Shown piece by piece: positions 8,190 to 16,770 of a stretch of 64,000 nucleotides of DNA. A program made the position numbers and the translations under genes. Location of the stretch: contig JBEKIF010000013.1 of assembly GCA_050011895.1 (NCBI GenBank), forward strand, positions 62,001 through 126,000. The letters are read 5' to 3'. Position 1 is the stretch's first letter. Each line of letters starts with the position of its first letter. Under the pieces are notes generated by a model, which was given only the letters and a program-made list of their open reading frames with translations, was not told the origin of the DNA and made no database searches. Origin of the DNA: DATBGO01 sp050011895. GTDB lineage: Bacteria > Actinomycetota > Actinomycetes > Streptosporangiales > Streptosporangiaceae.

Positions 8190-8490
8190 AAAGTGCAGGT
8201 CGCAGGGCTTGCTGAGGACGGCCAAGTGGCTTCCAAGATCGTTTGAGTGTCCCGAACGTGGCGGGGGGCTCGATGTAAGTAGAGCCCTTTGATGCGGTGC
8301 TGCGTGGACGATGGAGGATTGTGGCCCTCCGGAGCCGCGCCCTGGTCAGCGTGGCGAGAGGGAGCTGCTCGCGGCAATTGCGAGCGTGCGCGGATTGCCG
8401 GATCGGTCGCAACCGGATGTGGCCCGGATCGAGCAGGCCGCGTGGCGACGCAGGAGGGGGCGCAGGCGAGCTGGCGTGAGCTGGCCGAAG

Positions 8491-8598
8491 CTACGCTCGC
8501 TTGCTGAACGTGGCACGCGACCACAGGTATCCGACGAGGGCGATCCCGGCGCACCAGGTAAGAGCGGCGGCCGCGTAGCCACCCGACGGGGGTTCGTG
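8491..8598 (-). pseudogene. 3' remnant of a membrane-protein gene cut by the transposase remnant
   Basis: The minus strand reads a plausible transmembrane helix and basic end (GYAAAALTWCAGIALVGYLW, then SRATFSKRA and a stop). Further upstream the same frame becomes antisense to the transposase remnant and loses sense. This fits a small membrane gene whose 5' part was replaced near 8598. Short and tentative. Confidence 0.3.
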
Positions 8599-9025
8599 GC
8601 CGCGTCCACCGGCAGCCACCGCTATATCCTTGACTACCCCGCCTGCGACTGGGACGCCATGATCGCCACGCTGCTGACACTCCACGACCAGCAGCGCGAA
8701 GCGAACCTGGACACACGCCGCGGTCACCGCCCCCGGATGACTGCCCCCGGAACCGGCCGCCGCCCCGTCCTCACCCTCGCCGACCGGCTCCTGGCCACCA
8801 TCCTCCACCAGCGCCTCGCCCTGCCCCAGGTCGCCATCGCCACCTTGTTCGGCGTCCGGCCCGAGACAATCAACAAGCGCATCCGCGACATCCGCCAGCT
8901 CCTGGACCAGGCCGGATACACCATCCAGCCCCGGCCCGCACCGGCTCGCCAGCCTGGACGACCTTTACAGTCTCGCGACCGCAGAGGAAATCACCGTGCC
9001 TCCAGAGATCAAGACAGCGTGTTAA
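8599..9025 (+). pseudogene. Transposase fragment with a 1-nt frameshift
   Basis: The readable part includes SHRYILDYPACDWDAMIATL, RGHRPRMTAPGTGRRPVLTL and the helix-turn-helix region LPQVAIATLFGVRPETINKR followed by IRDIRQLLDQAGYTIQP, a pattern I recognise from actinobacterial transposase ends. After CAGCCCC (8926-8932) the original frame turns to nonsense, while the next frame continues sensibly (HRLASLDDLYSLATAEEIT, VPPEIKTAC) to TAA at 9023-9025, so one C is surplus. The N-terminal catalytic portion is absent. No terminal inverted repeats were found, and the IS family is not assigned. Confidence 0.6.
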
Positions 9026-9091
9026 TCATCTGCAAGCTCTTAGAACGGCTGCATTGGTGCCGGGGTATGGCGGGTGTCCGCAGAGGGGAGT

Positions 9092-9103
9092 TACCGTCGG
9101 CCC
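9092..9103 (+). promoter_or_regulatory. Leaderless-type -10 box for the methyltransferase gene
   Basis: TACCGT (TANNNT) at 9092-9097 ends 6 nt before GTG at 9104, the spacing of leaderless actinobacterial transcripts that begin at the start codon. No good -35 element is visible. Confidence 0.4.
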
Positions 9104-9784
9104 GTGACTCTTGCTGACGCGTGGGAGGAGAATGCGCCGGATTGGATCGCGTGGGCGCGCGCTCCGCTGCATGACGGGTTCTGGGAGGGCACCTGGCCGA
9201 CGCTGCGCGCGATCATGCCGGAGCCGGACGGCCCGGTCCTAGATCTGGGCTGCGGGGAGGGCCGGGCGGCCCGGCTGCTTCTGGCGGCGGGGTGGCGGGT
9301 GATAGGCATTGAGCAGTCGGCGACGCTGGCGCGTGCTGCGGCCACGGGTTCGCCGCCGGTGCCGGTCGTGCGGGCCGATGCCGCTGGGCTCCCCATCGCC
9401 GACCGGAGCGTCGGCCTGGTGGTGGCGTGCATGTCGCTGCTGGATGTCGACGAATTCGAGGGCGCGGTCGCGGAGGCGGCGCGGGTCCTGCATCCGGGCG
9501 GGGTGTTCTGCATCGCGATCGTGCATCCATTCGACTCGGCTCTGGACGATCACGTCCCGGAGGGCGGCGCGTACCGGGTGCCGGGGCCGTACTTGCAGGC
9601 TCGCCGTTACGAAGATCACTTTGAGCGGGGTGGCCTGGCGATGACGTTTGTCAGCATGCACCGGCCGCTCGGCGCCTATACCGCGGCCCTGTTCGGCCAT
9701 GGCATGGTCATCACTGAGCTCCGCGAGCATGGCGACGGTGACATCCCCTGGCTTCTGGTAATCCGCGCCCAGAAGCGCGGCTGA
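9104..9784 (+). CDS. Class I SAM-dependent methyltransferase
   Basis: About 226 residues with the methyltransferase_11/25 fold. Motif I is VLDLGCGEGRAARLLLAAGW, the acidic end of strand 2 is VIGIEQS, motif II is VVRADAAGLPI, and the post-motif segment is VARVLHPGGVFCIAIVHPF-like (RVLHPGGVFCIAIVHPF). The acceptor is unknown. I prefer GTG at 9104, which gives the family-like VTLADAWEENAPDWIAWAR start and has a -10 box 6 nt upstream; GTG at 9074 would add ten residues. Confidence 0.85.
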   Translation: MTLADAWEENAPDWIAWARAPLHDGFWEGTWPTLRAIMPEPDGPVLDLGCGEGRAARLLLAAGWRVIGIEQSATLARAAATGSPPVPVVRADAAGLPIADRSVGLVVACMSLLDVDEFEGAVAEAARVLHPGGVFCIAIVHPFDSALDDHVPEGGAYRVPGPYLQARRYEDHFERGGLAMTFVSMHRPLGAYTAALFGHGMVITELREHGDGDIPWLLVIRAQKRG

Positions 9785-9814
9785 ACCGGGCACCTGGAGC
9801 AGGCGTCTGGCTGG

Positions 9815-9989
9815 GTGGACTGGTTCGTCGGCAAGCTCACCCGCCGCCAGATCCAGCCGGCGGTGTGGGACGCTGCGACAGCGTGCGCCTGCCTGCAAGC
9901 CGAGCGCGAGATCACCTGGGCTGATCGCCGCGCAGCCATGGCAGCTTCGTGTCATCGAGCAGGCCGACTGGCGGGCGTCAGGTGACTAG
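9815..9989 (+). pseudogene. Decayed coding remnant (possible recombinase C-terminus)
   Basis: One frame reads VDWFVGKLTRRQIQPAVWDA and then ACACLQAEREITWADRRAAM. The sense then moves to another frame reading RVIEQADWRASGD and TAG at 9987-9989. The composition is protein-like and the tail recalls large serine recombinase ends, but the match is weak. The rest of the gap 9990-10265 shows no gene. Confidence 0.25.
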
Positions 9990-10265
9990 CACCCAGAACT
10001 CGGACGGATTCGGACCGTTCCCATCGTGGCCCGGGCCTGTCTCTTAATCGGTGGGTCGTAGCACCTCGCCGTCTGGGAGGGGGATCAGTCGGCCGACGAC
10101 CCGGCGGCAGACCAAGAGCACGGGCAGCCGCACGCCCCTATATCCGCAGCGCGCCAGGCTTCTGAGGTGCCCCGGTTTCGGCTAACCCTTGATACGGGGA
10201 GGAGCAGGCTACGATGGCAGACTCGCCACGGCGGTTGACCGGTGGCCGATGATCGCACCACGATT

Positions 10266-10279
10266 ATGACGACAGTCAT
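10266..10279 (+). promoter_or_regulatory. Inverted repeat, candidate operator
   Basis: ATGAC-GACA-GTCAT, a perfect 5-bp inverted repeat, ends 4 nt before the AAAGGAG ribosome-binding site of the ABM monooxygenase. It could bind a small dimeric repressor or fold in the mRNA. Upstream, TTGATA (10189-10194) and TACGAT (10210-10215) form a possible promoter with a short 15-nt spacer. Confidence 0.35.
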
Positions 10280-10296
10280 CTCAAAGGAGCGGTCGC

Positions 10297-10620
10297 ATGA
10301 TCCTGATCAACATCAAGATGCCGATCCGGCCCGACAAGGTGGACGAGTGGCTCGCACTAGCCGATTCCTACGCCAAGGATGTCAACTCCGAAGATGGCTG
10401 CCTATTCTTCCAGTTCGCCCGGAGCCTCACCGATAAGAACGAGTTCATCTGCATCGAGGGCTTCAAGGACGCCGAGGCGGGAGCCAACCACGTCAGGCAG
10501 CCGTACGTGAAGAGGTTCTTCGACACCGCGCCCGACCTCGTGTCTGCGCAGCCGCAGATCATCTACATCGACGCGCCGCATGACGGCTTCGGCCCGATGG
10601 GCGAGATCCAGCCTCGCTGA
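10297..10620 (+). CDS. ABM-domain monooxygenase-like protein
   Basis: A 107-residue single-domain protein of the antibiotic-biosynthesis monooxygenase (ABM) fold. It begins MILINIKMPIRPDKVDEWLA, then has the core pattern DGCLFFQFARS and FICIEGFKDAEAGANHV, and ends with the helix-strand SAQPQIIYI. Such small cofactor-free proteins act on quinones or polyketides, or have unknown roles (YgiN-like). AAAGGAG is 7 nt before ATG. It looks monocistronic. Confidence 0.82.
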   Translation: MILINIKMPIRPDKVDEWLALADSYAKDVNSEDGCLFFQFARSLTDKNEFICIEGFKDAEAGANHVRQPYVKRFFDTAPDLVSAQPQIIYIDAPHDGFGPMGEIQPR

Positions 10621-10674
10621 CCGCCAACGGCAAGGTGCCGGAGCCTGACCGGATGCCTTCGGTTTACCTGATGA

Positions 10675-10842
10675 GGAAGAGATCCGATAGCTGTCGTGCT
10701 GCCTTCCCGATGGTGGTACCCGCCTGCGCTGGAAGACGTGATCGAGTTCTTGATCGCCGAGAAGCTCGCCAAACCGCGCGAGGGCTGGCGGAAGGTGCTC
10801 GACACGAGTCGTGACAACTTCGCCGGGCCTGCTAGGTGCCCG
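10675..10842 (+). pseudogene. Unrecognised coding remnant
   Basis: After tandem TGA codons near 10669 a coherent stretch reads DPIAVVLPSRWWYPPALEDV, IEFLIAEKLAKPREGWRKVL and DTSRDNF, then collapses into the 3' end of the opposite-strand ICMT gene. It has protein-like composition but no start or partner sequence. Probably a piece of a gene left by rearrangement; I cannot name the family. Confidence 0.25.
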
Positions 10843-11482
10843 TCTGGCGGAAACGGGCAGCCAGACGGCCTACCCGCCCGGTAACGCCGCGCCTGCTGAC
10901 CAGTCGCAGGCCAGGTATCAGTTTGGGCACCCGCTGGCGATAGCGCGGATAATCGCCAGGAAACTCGGCCTGCATGAGCCGTTCCTCGACGCGGATCTTG
11001 ATCTCGAGAAACACGAGGAAAACAGGGAAGGGCAGGACCCATCGCCCGCCCCCGGCCAGCAGCAAGGAGCCGAGCATCATGCCCAGCATCCCGGTGTAGA
11101 TGGGATGCCTGGTTACGCCGTACGGCCCGCTGGTACGGAGCTGGTGCTCCTGCTTCACCGCGGGTGCACCGCTCCACATCGTGCCGAGCGCGAGCCTGGC
11201 CCACAGCGTGAACGCCGTGGCCGCCAGCAGGATCGCCAGACCCAGGAGGCGAACCCAGGGCGTTAGGTGCACGGCCAGGGATTCCCAGTCTGCCTTGGGC
11301 ACCGCGACCCACCCCACGCCCACGACGACCCAGCCCGATCGAACGAACCACCTTCGGGTCCGTTCCACCGCCGGGGCGCGCGACTGGTTGTAAATCGCAC
11401 CGGCGAGCCAGGTCAGCGCGAAAGCACCCCAGCACGCCGCGAGGCTGACCACGGCGAGCAGGTTCAGCTGCTGCGGCGTCAC
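10832..11482 (-). CDS. Isoprenylcysteine carboxyl methyltransferase (ICMT/PEMT)-like membrane protein
   Basis: A 216-residue integral membrane protein with about five hydrophobic segments and the C-terminal SAM-binding signature of the ICMT/PEMT family: LRTSGPYGVTRHPIYTGMLG, then EERLMQAEFPGDYPRYRQRV. Bacterial members methylate lipids or other hydrophobic acceptors; the acceptor here is unknown. GTG at 11480-11482 lies 6 nt after a -10 box, so the mRNA is probably leaderless and no Shine-Dalgarno is needed. Confidence 0.85.
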   Translation of the reverse strand: MTPQQLNLLAVVSLAACWGAFALTWLAGAIYNQSRAPAVERTRRWFVRSGWVVVGVGWVAVPKADWESLAVHLTPWVRLLGLAILLAATAFTLWARLALGTMWSGAPAVKQEHQLRTSGPYGVTRHPIYTGMLGMMLGSLLLAGGGRWVLPFPVFLVFLEIKIRVEERLMQAEFPGDYPRYRQRVPKLIPGLRLVSRRGVTGRVGRLAARFRQTGT

Positions 11483-11488
11483 GCTGCA

Positions 11489-11516
11489 AACGTAGCCATG
11501 CCGCGACCTTTGTCAA
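11489..11516 (-). promoter_or_regulatory. Near-consensus promoter of the ICMT-like gene (leaderless)
   Basis: On the minus strand TTGACA (11516-11511), a 16-nt spacer and TACGTT (11494-11489) are followed after 6 nt by the GTG start. A transcript starting 6-7 nt after the -10 box begins at the start codon. Confidence 0.65.
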
Positions 11517-11519
11517 CAG

Positions 11520-11712
11520 TCTTTCCGTGCAGCACGACGGCGCGGCCACCGTGACGCCCGGCTGGCCTTCACCTGCGATCTGGCGCAGGTCGGGCAGCAG
11601 GTCGCGCAGTTCGGCGGCCACCGACTCAGACGGCTCGGCGAGCACGATGAACACCGGGTCGCCGCCGGCGTCGGCTACCCAGGTCTCGGCGAGTCCTGGG
11701 CCCTGACGCGAC
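11520..11712 (-). pseudogene. Transposase-like remnant
   Basis: The minus strand reads LAETWVADAGGDPVFIVLAE, PSESVAAELRDLLPDLRQIA, GEGQPGVTVA and then becomes non-homologous. The pattern resembles the segment just ahead of the DRGGWS motif in some DDE transposases, but neither that motif nor a start is present. The gap from here to the next candidate gene holds no other intact frame. Confidence 0.3.
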
Positions 11713-11792
11713 CTACGGCAACGGTGCCTTGGTGGGCAGGCCCTGTTCCCGGCCGAGTGGCGGTGTCGGCACCGTAATGAGCCTGACGCTGA

Positions 11793-12089
11793 TCACGATG
11801 TCTCGGTTGCGCCGGCCTCGTCGCCCAGTTCGCTGGCCAGCGCGTCGGCGGCTGCCGCCTTGCGAGCGGCCAGCATCCTGGCCTTGCGTTCGATGTCCTC
11901 GATTTGGGCAGGCCCCCACGCATGCACCACCTCCGGCTCGACGGAGAGCCGCACAGTGAGCCGGCAGGAACCCGCATTGCCGTCGGTGACCATAGTCCGC
12001 GCGAGCCACATGTTGCAGCTGTCCGGCTGGAGCGCGACTGGGGCCTCGGCCAGCAGGGTCTCGCCCAGGGAGTCAAGCACGTCCAGCAT
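11793..12089 (-). CDS. Hypothetical protein, possibly a fragment
   Basis: A 98-residue frame with balanced, soluble-protein composition: MLDVLDSLGETLLAEAPVAL, a central beta-rich stretch (CRLTVRLSVEPEVVHAW) and a charged helix (IEDIERKARMLAARKAAAAD). The coding-like sense continues upstream of the ATG (LTARELGVHGQLHIRSTDRP) without an in-frame start, so it may be the remainder of a longer gene. No family recognised and no clear ribosome-binding site. Confidence 0.4.
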   Translation of the reverse strand: MLDVLDSLGETLLAEAPVALQPDSCNMWLARTMVTDGNAGSCRLTVRLSVEPEVVHAWGPAQIEDIERKARMLAARKAAAADALASELGDEAGATETS

Positions 12090-12175
12090 CGCCCCGGGCC
12101 GGTCAGTAGAGCGGATATGCAGCTGACCATGAACACCCAGCTCACGCGCCGTTAGCTGGCCGACGGCACGCGCAG

Positions 12176-13507
12176 TTACGCGCGTCCCAGGATCCGCACC
12201 GTCCAGCCAGCCGCCCGCCAGAACTTATCGTCGAGCGCGCACCTCGCGTCGATGATATTGCGCTGTGCGACTACCTTGCCGAGAGCGGCCGGATCGATGG
12301 CGCGATAGTCTGCCCACTCGGTGAGGTGCAGGACAACATCGGCGCCCCCGGCAGCCTCGGTGACCGTCTCGGCGTAGCGGAGGTCTGGCCTGGCCAGGGC
12401 GGCGTTGCCGGTGGCCACTGGATCGTGTACCTGCACGATGGCGCCCTCCCGGGTGAGCTGGTCGCAGACAGCGAGACTCGGCGAGTCCCGCACATCGTCA
12501 CTGCCGGGCTTGAACGCAACGCCGAGCACCGCCACGCGCTGCCCGGCCAGCGTGCCCCCGACAACCTCCCGCGCGATGTCAGTGACCCGGGTCCTGCGGC
12601 TCAGGTTGATAGCGTCCACCTCGCTCAGGAAGCGATCGACGGAGCCGACTCCGAGCGCCCGCGCCGTGGCCCGGAATGCACGGATGTCCTTCGGCAGGCA
12701 GCCACCGCCGAATCCGAGGCCAGGCGACATGAACCTCCCGCCGATGCGCTCGTCGTGCGCCAGCGCCGCGGCCAGCCGGATTACGTCGGCGCCCGACGCC
12801 TCGCAGACCTCAGCCATGGCGTTGATGAATGAGATCTTCGTGGCCAGGAACGAGTTGGCCGCAACCTTGACCAGCTCTGCTGTTTCCAGGTCCATGACCA
12901 GGCTAGGGGTTCCGTTGCACAGTGGCATGGCATAGGCGTCCCGCAGCCGGTCCGCGGACCACGACGACGTGACGCCGAAGACGAGGCGGTCCGGTGACAA
13001 GCTGTCCTGCACGGCCGTGCCCTCACGGAGGAATTCAGGGTTCCAGGCAAGCTCGACTTCGTCGCCGGCTGGTGCGTGCTCCCTGATGCGTGTGGTGAGC
13101 AGGCGTGCGGTACCGACCGGGACCGTGGACTTCCCGACTACGAGGCACTGGCGGCTGAGGTGCGGGGCGAGTGCGTCAACGGCAGCGCACACGTACCGCA
13201 GGTCGGCCGACGCATCCGCCGACTGGGGGGTCCCGACGCAGAGGAAGTGGACCTCCCCGAAGTCGCCCACCTCAGCGTATGAGGTGGTGAAGCGCAGCCG
13301 TCCGGCCTCGAGGTTCTTCCGCAGCAGGGGCTCCAGGCCCGGCTCGAAGAACGGCGCCTCGCCGCTCGCCGCCTTGGCCACCTTGGCCGGGTCAACGTCA
13401 AGGGCCAGGACATCGTGACCCAGGTCTGCCATGCAGACCGCATGCGTGAGACCCAGGTATCCAATCCCGATCACCGTCAGGCGCATGCGGGGGAAAGGCA
13501 GAGTCAT
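12176..13507 (-). CDS. UDP-glucose/GDP-mannose 6-dehydrogenase family protein
   Basis: 443 residues. This family oxidises a nucleotide-sugar C6 alcohol to the acid with two NAD+, giving UDP-glucuronate or GDP-mannuronate. The Rossmann motif GIGYLG is at residues 14-19, followed by LALDVDPAKV, EGT-type substrate loop WNPEFLREGTAV, AANSFLATKISFINAMAEVC, catalytic Cys270 in GFGGGCLPKD, and the C-terminal VLGVAFKPGSDDVRDSPS. AAGGAG lies 7 nt before the chosen ATG; an upstream ATG at 13540 lacks a site. It is the last gene of the four-gene polysaccharide operon and would supply its uronate precursor. UDP-glucose and GDP-mannose specificity cannot be separated by eye. Confidence 0.9.
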   Translation of the reverse strand: MTLPFPRMRLTVIGIGYLGLTHAVCMADLGHDVLALDVDPAKVAKAASGEAPFFEPGLEPLLRKNLEAGRLRFTTSYAEVGDFGEVHFLCVGTPQSADASADLRYVCAAVDALAPHLSRQCLVVGKSTVPVGTARLLTTRIREHAPAGDEVELAWNPEFLREGTAVQDSLSPDRLVFGVTSSWSADRLRDAYAMPLCNGTPSLVMDLETAELVKVAANSFLATKISFINAMAEVCEASGADVIRLAAALAHDERIGGRFMSPGLGFGGGCLPKDIRAFRATARALGVGSVDRFLSEVDAINLSRRTRVTDIAREVVGGTLAGQRVAVLGVAFKPGSDDVRDSPSLAVCDQLTREGAIVQVHDPVATGNAALARPDLRYAETVTEAAGGADVVLHLTEWADYRAIDPAALGKVVAQRNIIDARCALDDKFWRAAGWTVRILGRA

Positions 13508-13524
13508 TGCCAGTCTCCTTAATC

Positions 13525-14628
13525 TTAGCTGTTCTGACATGGAATGTTAGAAATCTGAGCGCTGGCCCTAGTGACGACATTATTGCAGGCGACTATGGTT
13601 TGCAGGTGACGGCTCTGCACGTAGATGCCATAACCAGCGCCAGGTACCGTTGCCTTGTTGCCCCGGAAGATATTTCCGATACCCCAGCCGGGGTAGACGC
13701 GGTGTACCTGAAATCCGTCACCGATGCTTTGCACGCCGGTGTTATCCAGTATCTTCCAGTCGTTACCTTTCACGTTGACCCAGGCTGTCGCCGCCGATGC
13801 AACCATGCCCGTGCCGTTGAAGGTATTGCCGATTATGGTGCCGCCGGTCGTCCCTTCCTTGATATCTATATTCTCGGCGGTCGTGTCCGCGATGTTGTTG
13901 TCCATAAGGACGTTATAATTACTCGCGTCGGGGCGGCAGCCAGTGTATCTGCACCAGTTCTTGTGAGCGGAGCCGACGTATATTCCTTCGCCAAAGAACT
14001 GCTCGTCTAGTCCCGTGTCGCGCACGATGTTCTGGCTGACGACGTTGTAGCTGCTGAAAGATCTGAGGTGAATGGCTTCATCTCCCGTCCCGTGCACGAA
14101 CAGGCCGTAGATGAGATCGTGCGTGGCGCCGTCAGTCACGACGCCCTTCTGCCCGCCTTCGACGCTGAAGCCCTCCACCCGCCACCATGATGCCTTGTCG
14201 AGGTAGAAGGTGTAGCCATTAGTGATGCTCGTGCCCTTGAGCACCGCGCTCCTGGCGCCGCACAAGGTGATGGGGGCGGCGGCGGTACCGGATGCGGTGG
14301 CCGCGAAGTCGCCGAGATAGACCCCCGGCGCCAGCAAGATCCTGGCGCCGGGCTGCGCGCGTGCCAGAGCCACTTGCAGCCCAGCGGCGGTCGATACGTT
14401 CGTGACCGCCGCCCCGCTGCCGCAGCGGACCACGTTCCCGCCGCCCGACCGCGATGCCGCGGTGGCTCCGCCGGGCCCAAGCTCGCTGGCGGACGCGGAA
14501 TGCGTACCGGACGGGGCCGGCGCACCGGCCGGCGAGGATGTTCCGGCGCATGCGGCCAGCGCGAGCAGGAGGGACCCGGCCACCGCCGTCTGCGCGGCCA
14601 CCCTCAAGGCCGCGGCGCGCGCCCTCAT
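13525..14628 (-). CDS. Right-handed beta-helix lipoprotein
   Basis: 367 residues with a lipoprotein signal (hydrophobic core, lipobox L24-A-A-C27), a Ser/Ala/Gly-rich linker to about residue 65, and then a pectate-lyase-like beta-helix (NVSTAAGLQVALARAQPGAR, ILLAPGVYLGDF, repeated strand-turn units rich in Asn/Gly such as NYNVLMDNNIADTTAENIDI). This architecture occurs in polysaccharide lyases, epimerases and carbohydrate-binding proteins. Its ATG overlaps the stop of the upstream beta-helix gene (ATGA), and the next gene starts 17 nt on, so it is translated within the operon. Expected on the outer face of the membrane, acting on the polymer. Activity not proven. Confidence 0.82.
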   Translation of the reverse strand: MRARAAALRVAAQTAVAGSLLLALAACAGTSSPAGAPAPSGTHSASASELGPGGATAASRSGGGNVVRCGSGAAVTNVSTAAGLQVALARAQPGARILLAPGVYLGDFAATASGTAAAPITLCGARSAVLKGTSITNGYTFYLDKASWWRVEGFSVEGGQKGVVTDGATHDLIYGLFVHGTGDEAIHLRSFSSYNVVSQNIVRDTGLDEQFFGEGIYVGSAHKNWCRYTGCRPDASNYNVLMDNNIADTTAENIDIKEGTTGGTIIGNTFNGTGMVASAATAWVNVKGNDWKILDNTGVQSIGDGFQVHRVYPGWGIGNIFRGNKATVPGAGYGIYVQSRHLQTIVACNNVVTRASAQISNIPCQNS

Positions 14629-16760
14629 GGCCGGTCGGCCACTCGGGGCAGCGGGCAGGTCGCGTCGATCTGCTCGGCGCTGCCATGCCGTGCCACCCGC
14701 GGGTACCCGCCGGCGTCCCGGCCATCAGGCAGGACGTACTCCAGCCTGCGGTCGTGCGGCACTCCGCCAGCCGGCCCCACCCGTTCGAAGGGCCTGCGGC
14801 CATCGGGCACCGTGGCGTCCGGCAACCCGGGATCGTAGAGCGCGCGGCCGTAAGCACCCGCACCCCTCGGCGAGGCATCGTGATTCCCGGACCATGACGG
14901 GCCGTCCGGCCCGCCCTTAGCGGCAGCCACCAGCACGGGAGCCTGCCTCCCCGGGTCGGCCGCCGGGCCGATCCACTGGGTGCTTTCCGGATAGGGATGC
15001 TGTGGCGGGCGGCGGCGGCGCGTCCAAAGCCCGCCAACGATCACCAGGAAGACGATGCTCAGCCACAGGATGGCAAGCGGATGGAACTCAAGGTAAGTCA
15101 AGAAGGTGCCTTTCTCGTGAGGAGCCCAGTCGGCCGTGTTGCTTCCGGACAAGGCGGGTGGCACGGCGTCAGCGCGCACGTCCACGGCTCGGTAACCGGT
15201 CCCCGAGATCACGTTGTCCTTCCCGGAAACGACCGAGTTCGCTCCGCGGATCGAGATGCCGAAGACGGTGCCCTGGGTAATAAGGCTGTTGTCCACCTCG
15301 ACGCTGCCGGAACTGCGCACGACGACCGCGATACGGGCACCTGAGACGGCGTTCCCTGAGACTAGTGTCGCGGGTGCGGTCGGCCCGATGGAGAGCCCGA
15401 CCCTGGGGCCGCACCGGACGTCGTTGCCGTTCACGATCGTCTTGCTGGCTCCGTAGCGGAGCGCGATGCCGGTCTGCTTGGCGCACACCTCGTCCGCCTT
15501 GAGCACCGCTGCGGTCCCGCCCTCGACGAGGATGCCCGTCCCCGCGTTGCCGAGCGCGGCACTGTTCTCGATGCGCGTCCCCGACCCTGGTGCCACGGCG
15601 TTCCCGGAGGGGGAGGCGGTGCTGACGAGCGGACGTCCGTCGGCCACGAAGCCGTTGGCCGCGTTGTGCTGCGACACGTCGTCCTGCAAGACGGTCCCGT
15701 TGCTCCCGCGGTCAACGTGGAAGCCGTTCTCGCCGTTGCGCACCGCCGAGCTCAAGGTGGCCGACGCGCCGACCGTGCCACGGTGGACGTGGAAGCCATC
15801 CAGCTGGTTGGACTCGAACAGGTCGGCCGAGAACCTGACGTCCTCAGAACGAGTCACGAATGCGCCGTACGTGTTGCCCGTGAAGGTCGTCGAGGTCGCA
15901 CCGCCGGTGCTGGGGTAGTTGGCCAGTCCGGTCCAGGCGACACCGCCGGTCCGGCCGCTCCAGAAGCCGAGAAAGGACGCGCGGACATTGGCGAAGGTCA
16001 TCCGGCCGGCCACCTCACGGATGTACGGCCTGCCGCGGCCGGTGTCCTTTGCCGGTGTCATCGTCGCTTCGTCCCAGCCCTCCACAGTCAGGGGGCTGTT
16101 ACTGGTTCCCCGGAACGCCAGGCTGCCTCGCCAGCCGACGATCGAGGCGGAGCCGGCCGGCGTGTCGTCAAGGTAGAGCGCCCGCACATCAGACGAGGAG
16201 AGTTCGAGGTGCGCCCCGGCAGCGACGAATATGTTGTCCTCCAGAAGCGCCGCGCCGTGCGGCAGTGGCACCAGCGCCCCGTACTGAATGAGATCAGTGG
16301 CGGTGTATGTGGGCGACGGTGCGGTGTCCGTGGCCACGCCGCTGGATGAGTAAGGCGCTCCAGACGTCAGCACGAGGGTGGGCAGCGAGCCGCCGTATTG
16401 GACGACCATGGGCTGGTAGGAGCGGAATGAGTCGTGCAGCATCGCCCGGAGCCAGTTGTCCTGCGCGCTGACCGCCGCCGCCTCCTGGGATTCGCTCACC
16501 CCGGGCAAGGTCGCAGGCGGCTGCCACGGGTCGACCGGCCTTGCGGCCGGCGGTAGCGGCACGCTGCTGAGTGCACTCGGGGCAGGGAGCAGCCGAATCC
16601 CGTCGCTGGACGCGGGCGGCGCGACATTGATCTTCAGGTGCAAGGCAGACAGGATCGTCGGAAGCCCGCCGAGGCACAAGAAGAAGGCCAGCGCGATCAC
16701 CACGGTATATCCCCTGCGGCGCACTCCCCGGTCGCGGTCAGGGTGACGGTTCTTGGCCAC
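14625..16760 (-). CDS. Membrane-anchored right-handed parallel beta-helix protein (AlgG-like layout)
   Basis: 711 residues. A transmembrane helix near the N-terminus (GYTVVIALAFFLCLGGLPTI) is followed by a long extracytoplasmic region of beta-helix repeats (NQLDGFHVHRGTVG, NGENGFHVDRGSNGTVLQDD, NAGTGILVEGGTAAVLKADE), a second helix near the C-terminus (ILWLSIVFLVIVGGLW) and a basic, disordered tail of about 130 residues. Alginate C5-epimerases and related polymer-modifying enzymes share the beta-helix fold. GTG at 16760 has AGGAGA 7 nt upstream; a longer frame to 16817 would overlap the upstream gene and is not preferred. It begins 10 nt after the GT2 gene. Modifying or guiding the polymer is an inference. 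Confidence 0.82.
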   Translation of the reverse strand: MAKNRHPDRDRGVRRRGYTVVIALAFFLCLGGLPTILSALHLKINVAPPASSDGIRLLPAPSALSSVPLPPAARPVDPWQPPATLPGVSESQEAAAVSAQDNWLRAMLHDSFRSYQPMVVQYGGSLPTLVLTSGAPYSSSGVATDTAPSPTYTATDLIQYGALVPLPHGAALLEDNIFVAAGAHLELSSSDVRALYLDDTPAGSASIVGWRGSLAFRGTSNSPLTVEGWDEATMTPAKDTGRGRPYIREVAGRMTFANVRASFLGFWSGRTGGVAWTGLANYPSTGGATSTTFTGNTYGAFVTRSEDVRFSADLFESNQLDGFHVHRGTVGASATLSSAVRNGENGFHVDRGSNGTVLQDDVSQHNAANGFVADGRPLVSTASPSGNAVAPGSGTRIENSAALGNAGTGILVEGGTAAVLKADEVCAKQTGIALRYGASKTIVNGNDVRCGPRVGLSIGPTAPATLVSGNAVSGARIAVVVRSSGSVEVDNSLITQGTVFGISIRGANSVVSGKDNVISGTGYRAVDVRADAVPPALSGSNTADWAPHEKGTFLTYLEFHPLAILWLSIVFLVIVGGLWTRRRRPPQHPYPESTQWIGPAADPGRQAPVLVAAAKGGPDGPSWSGNHDASPRGAGAYGRALYDPGLPDATVPDGRRPFERVGPAGGVPHDRRLEYVLPDGRDAGGYPRVARHGSAEQIDATCPLPRVADRP

Positions 16761-16770
16761 GTCAGTTCTC

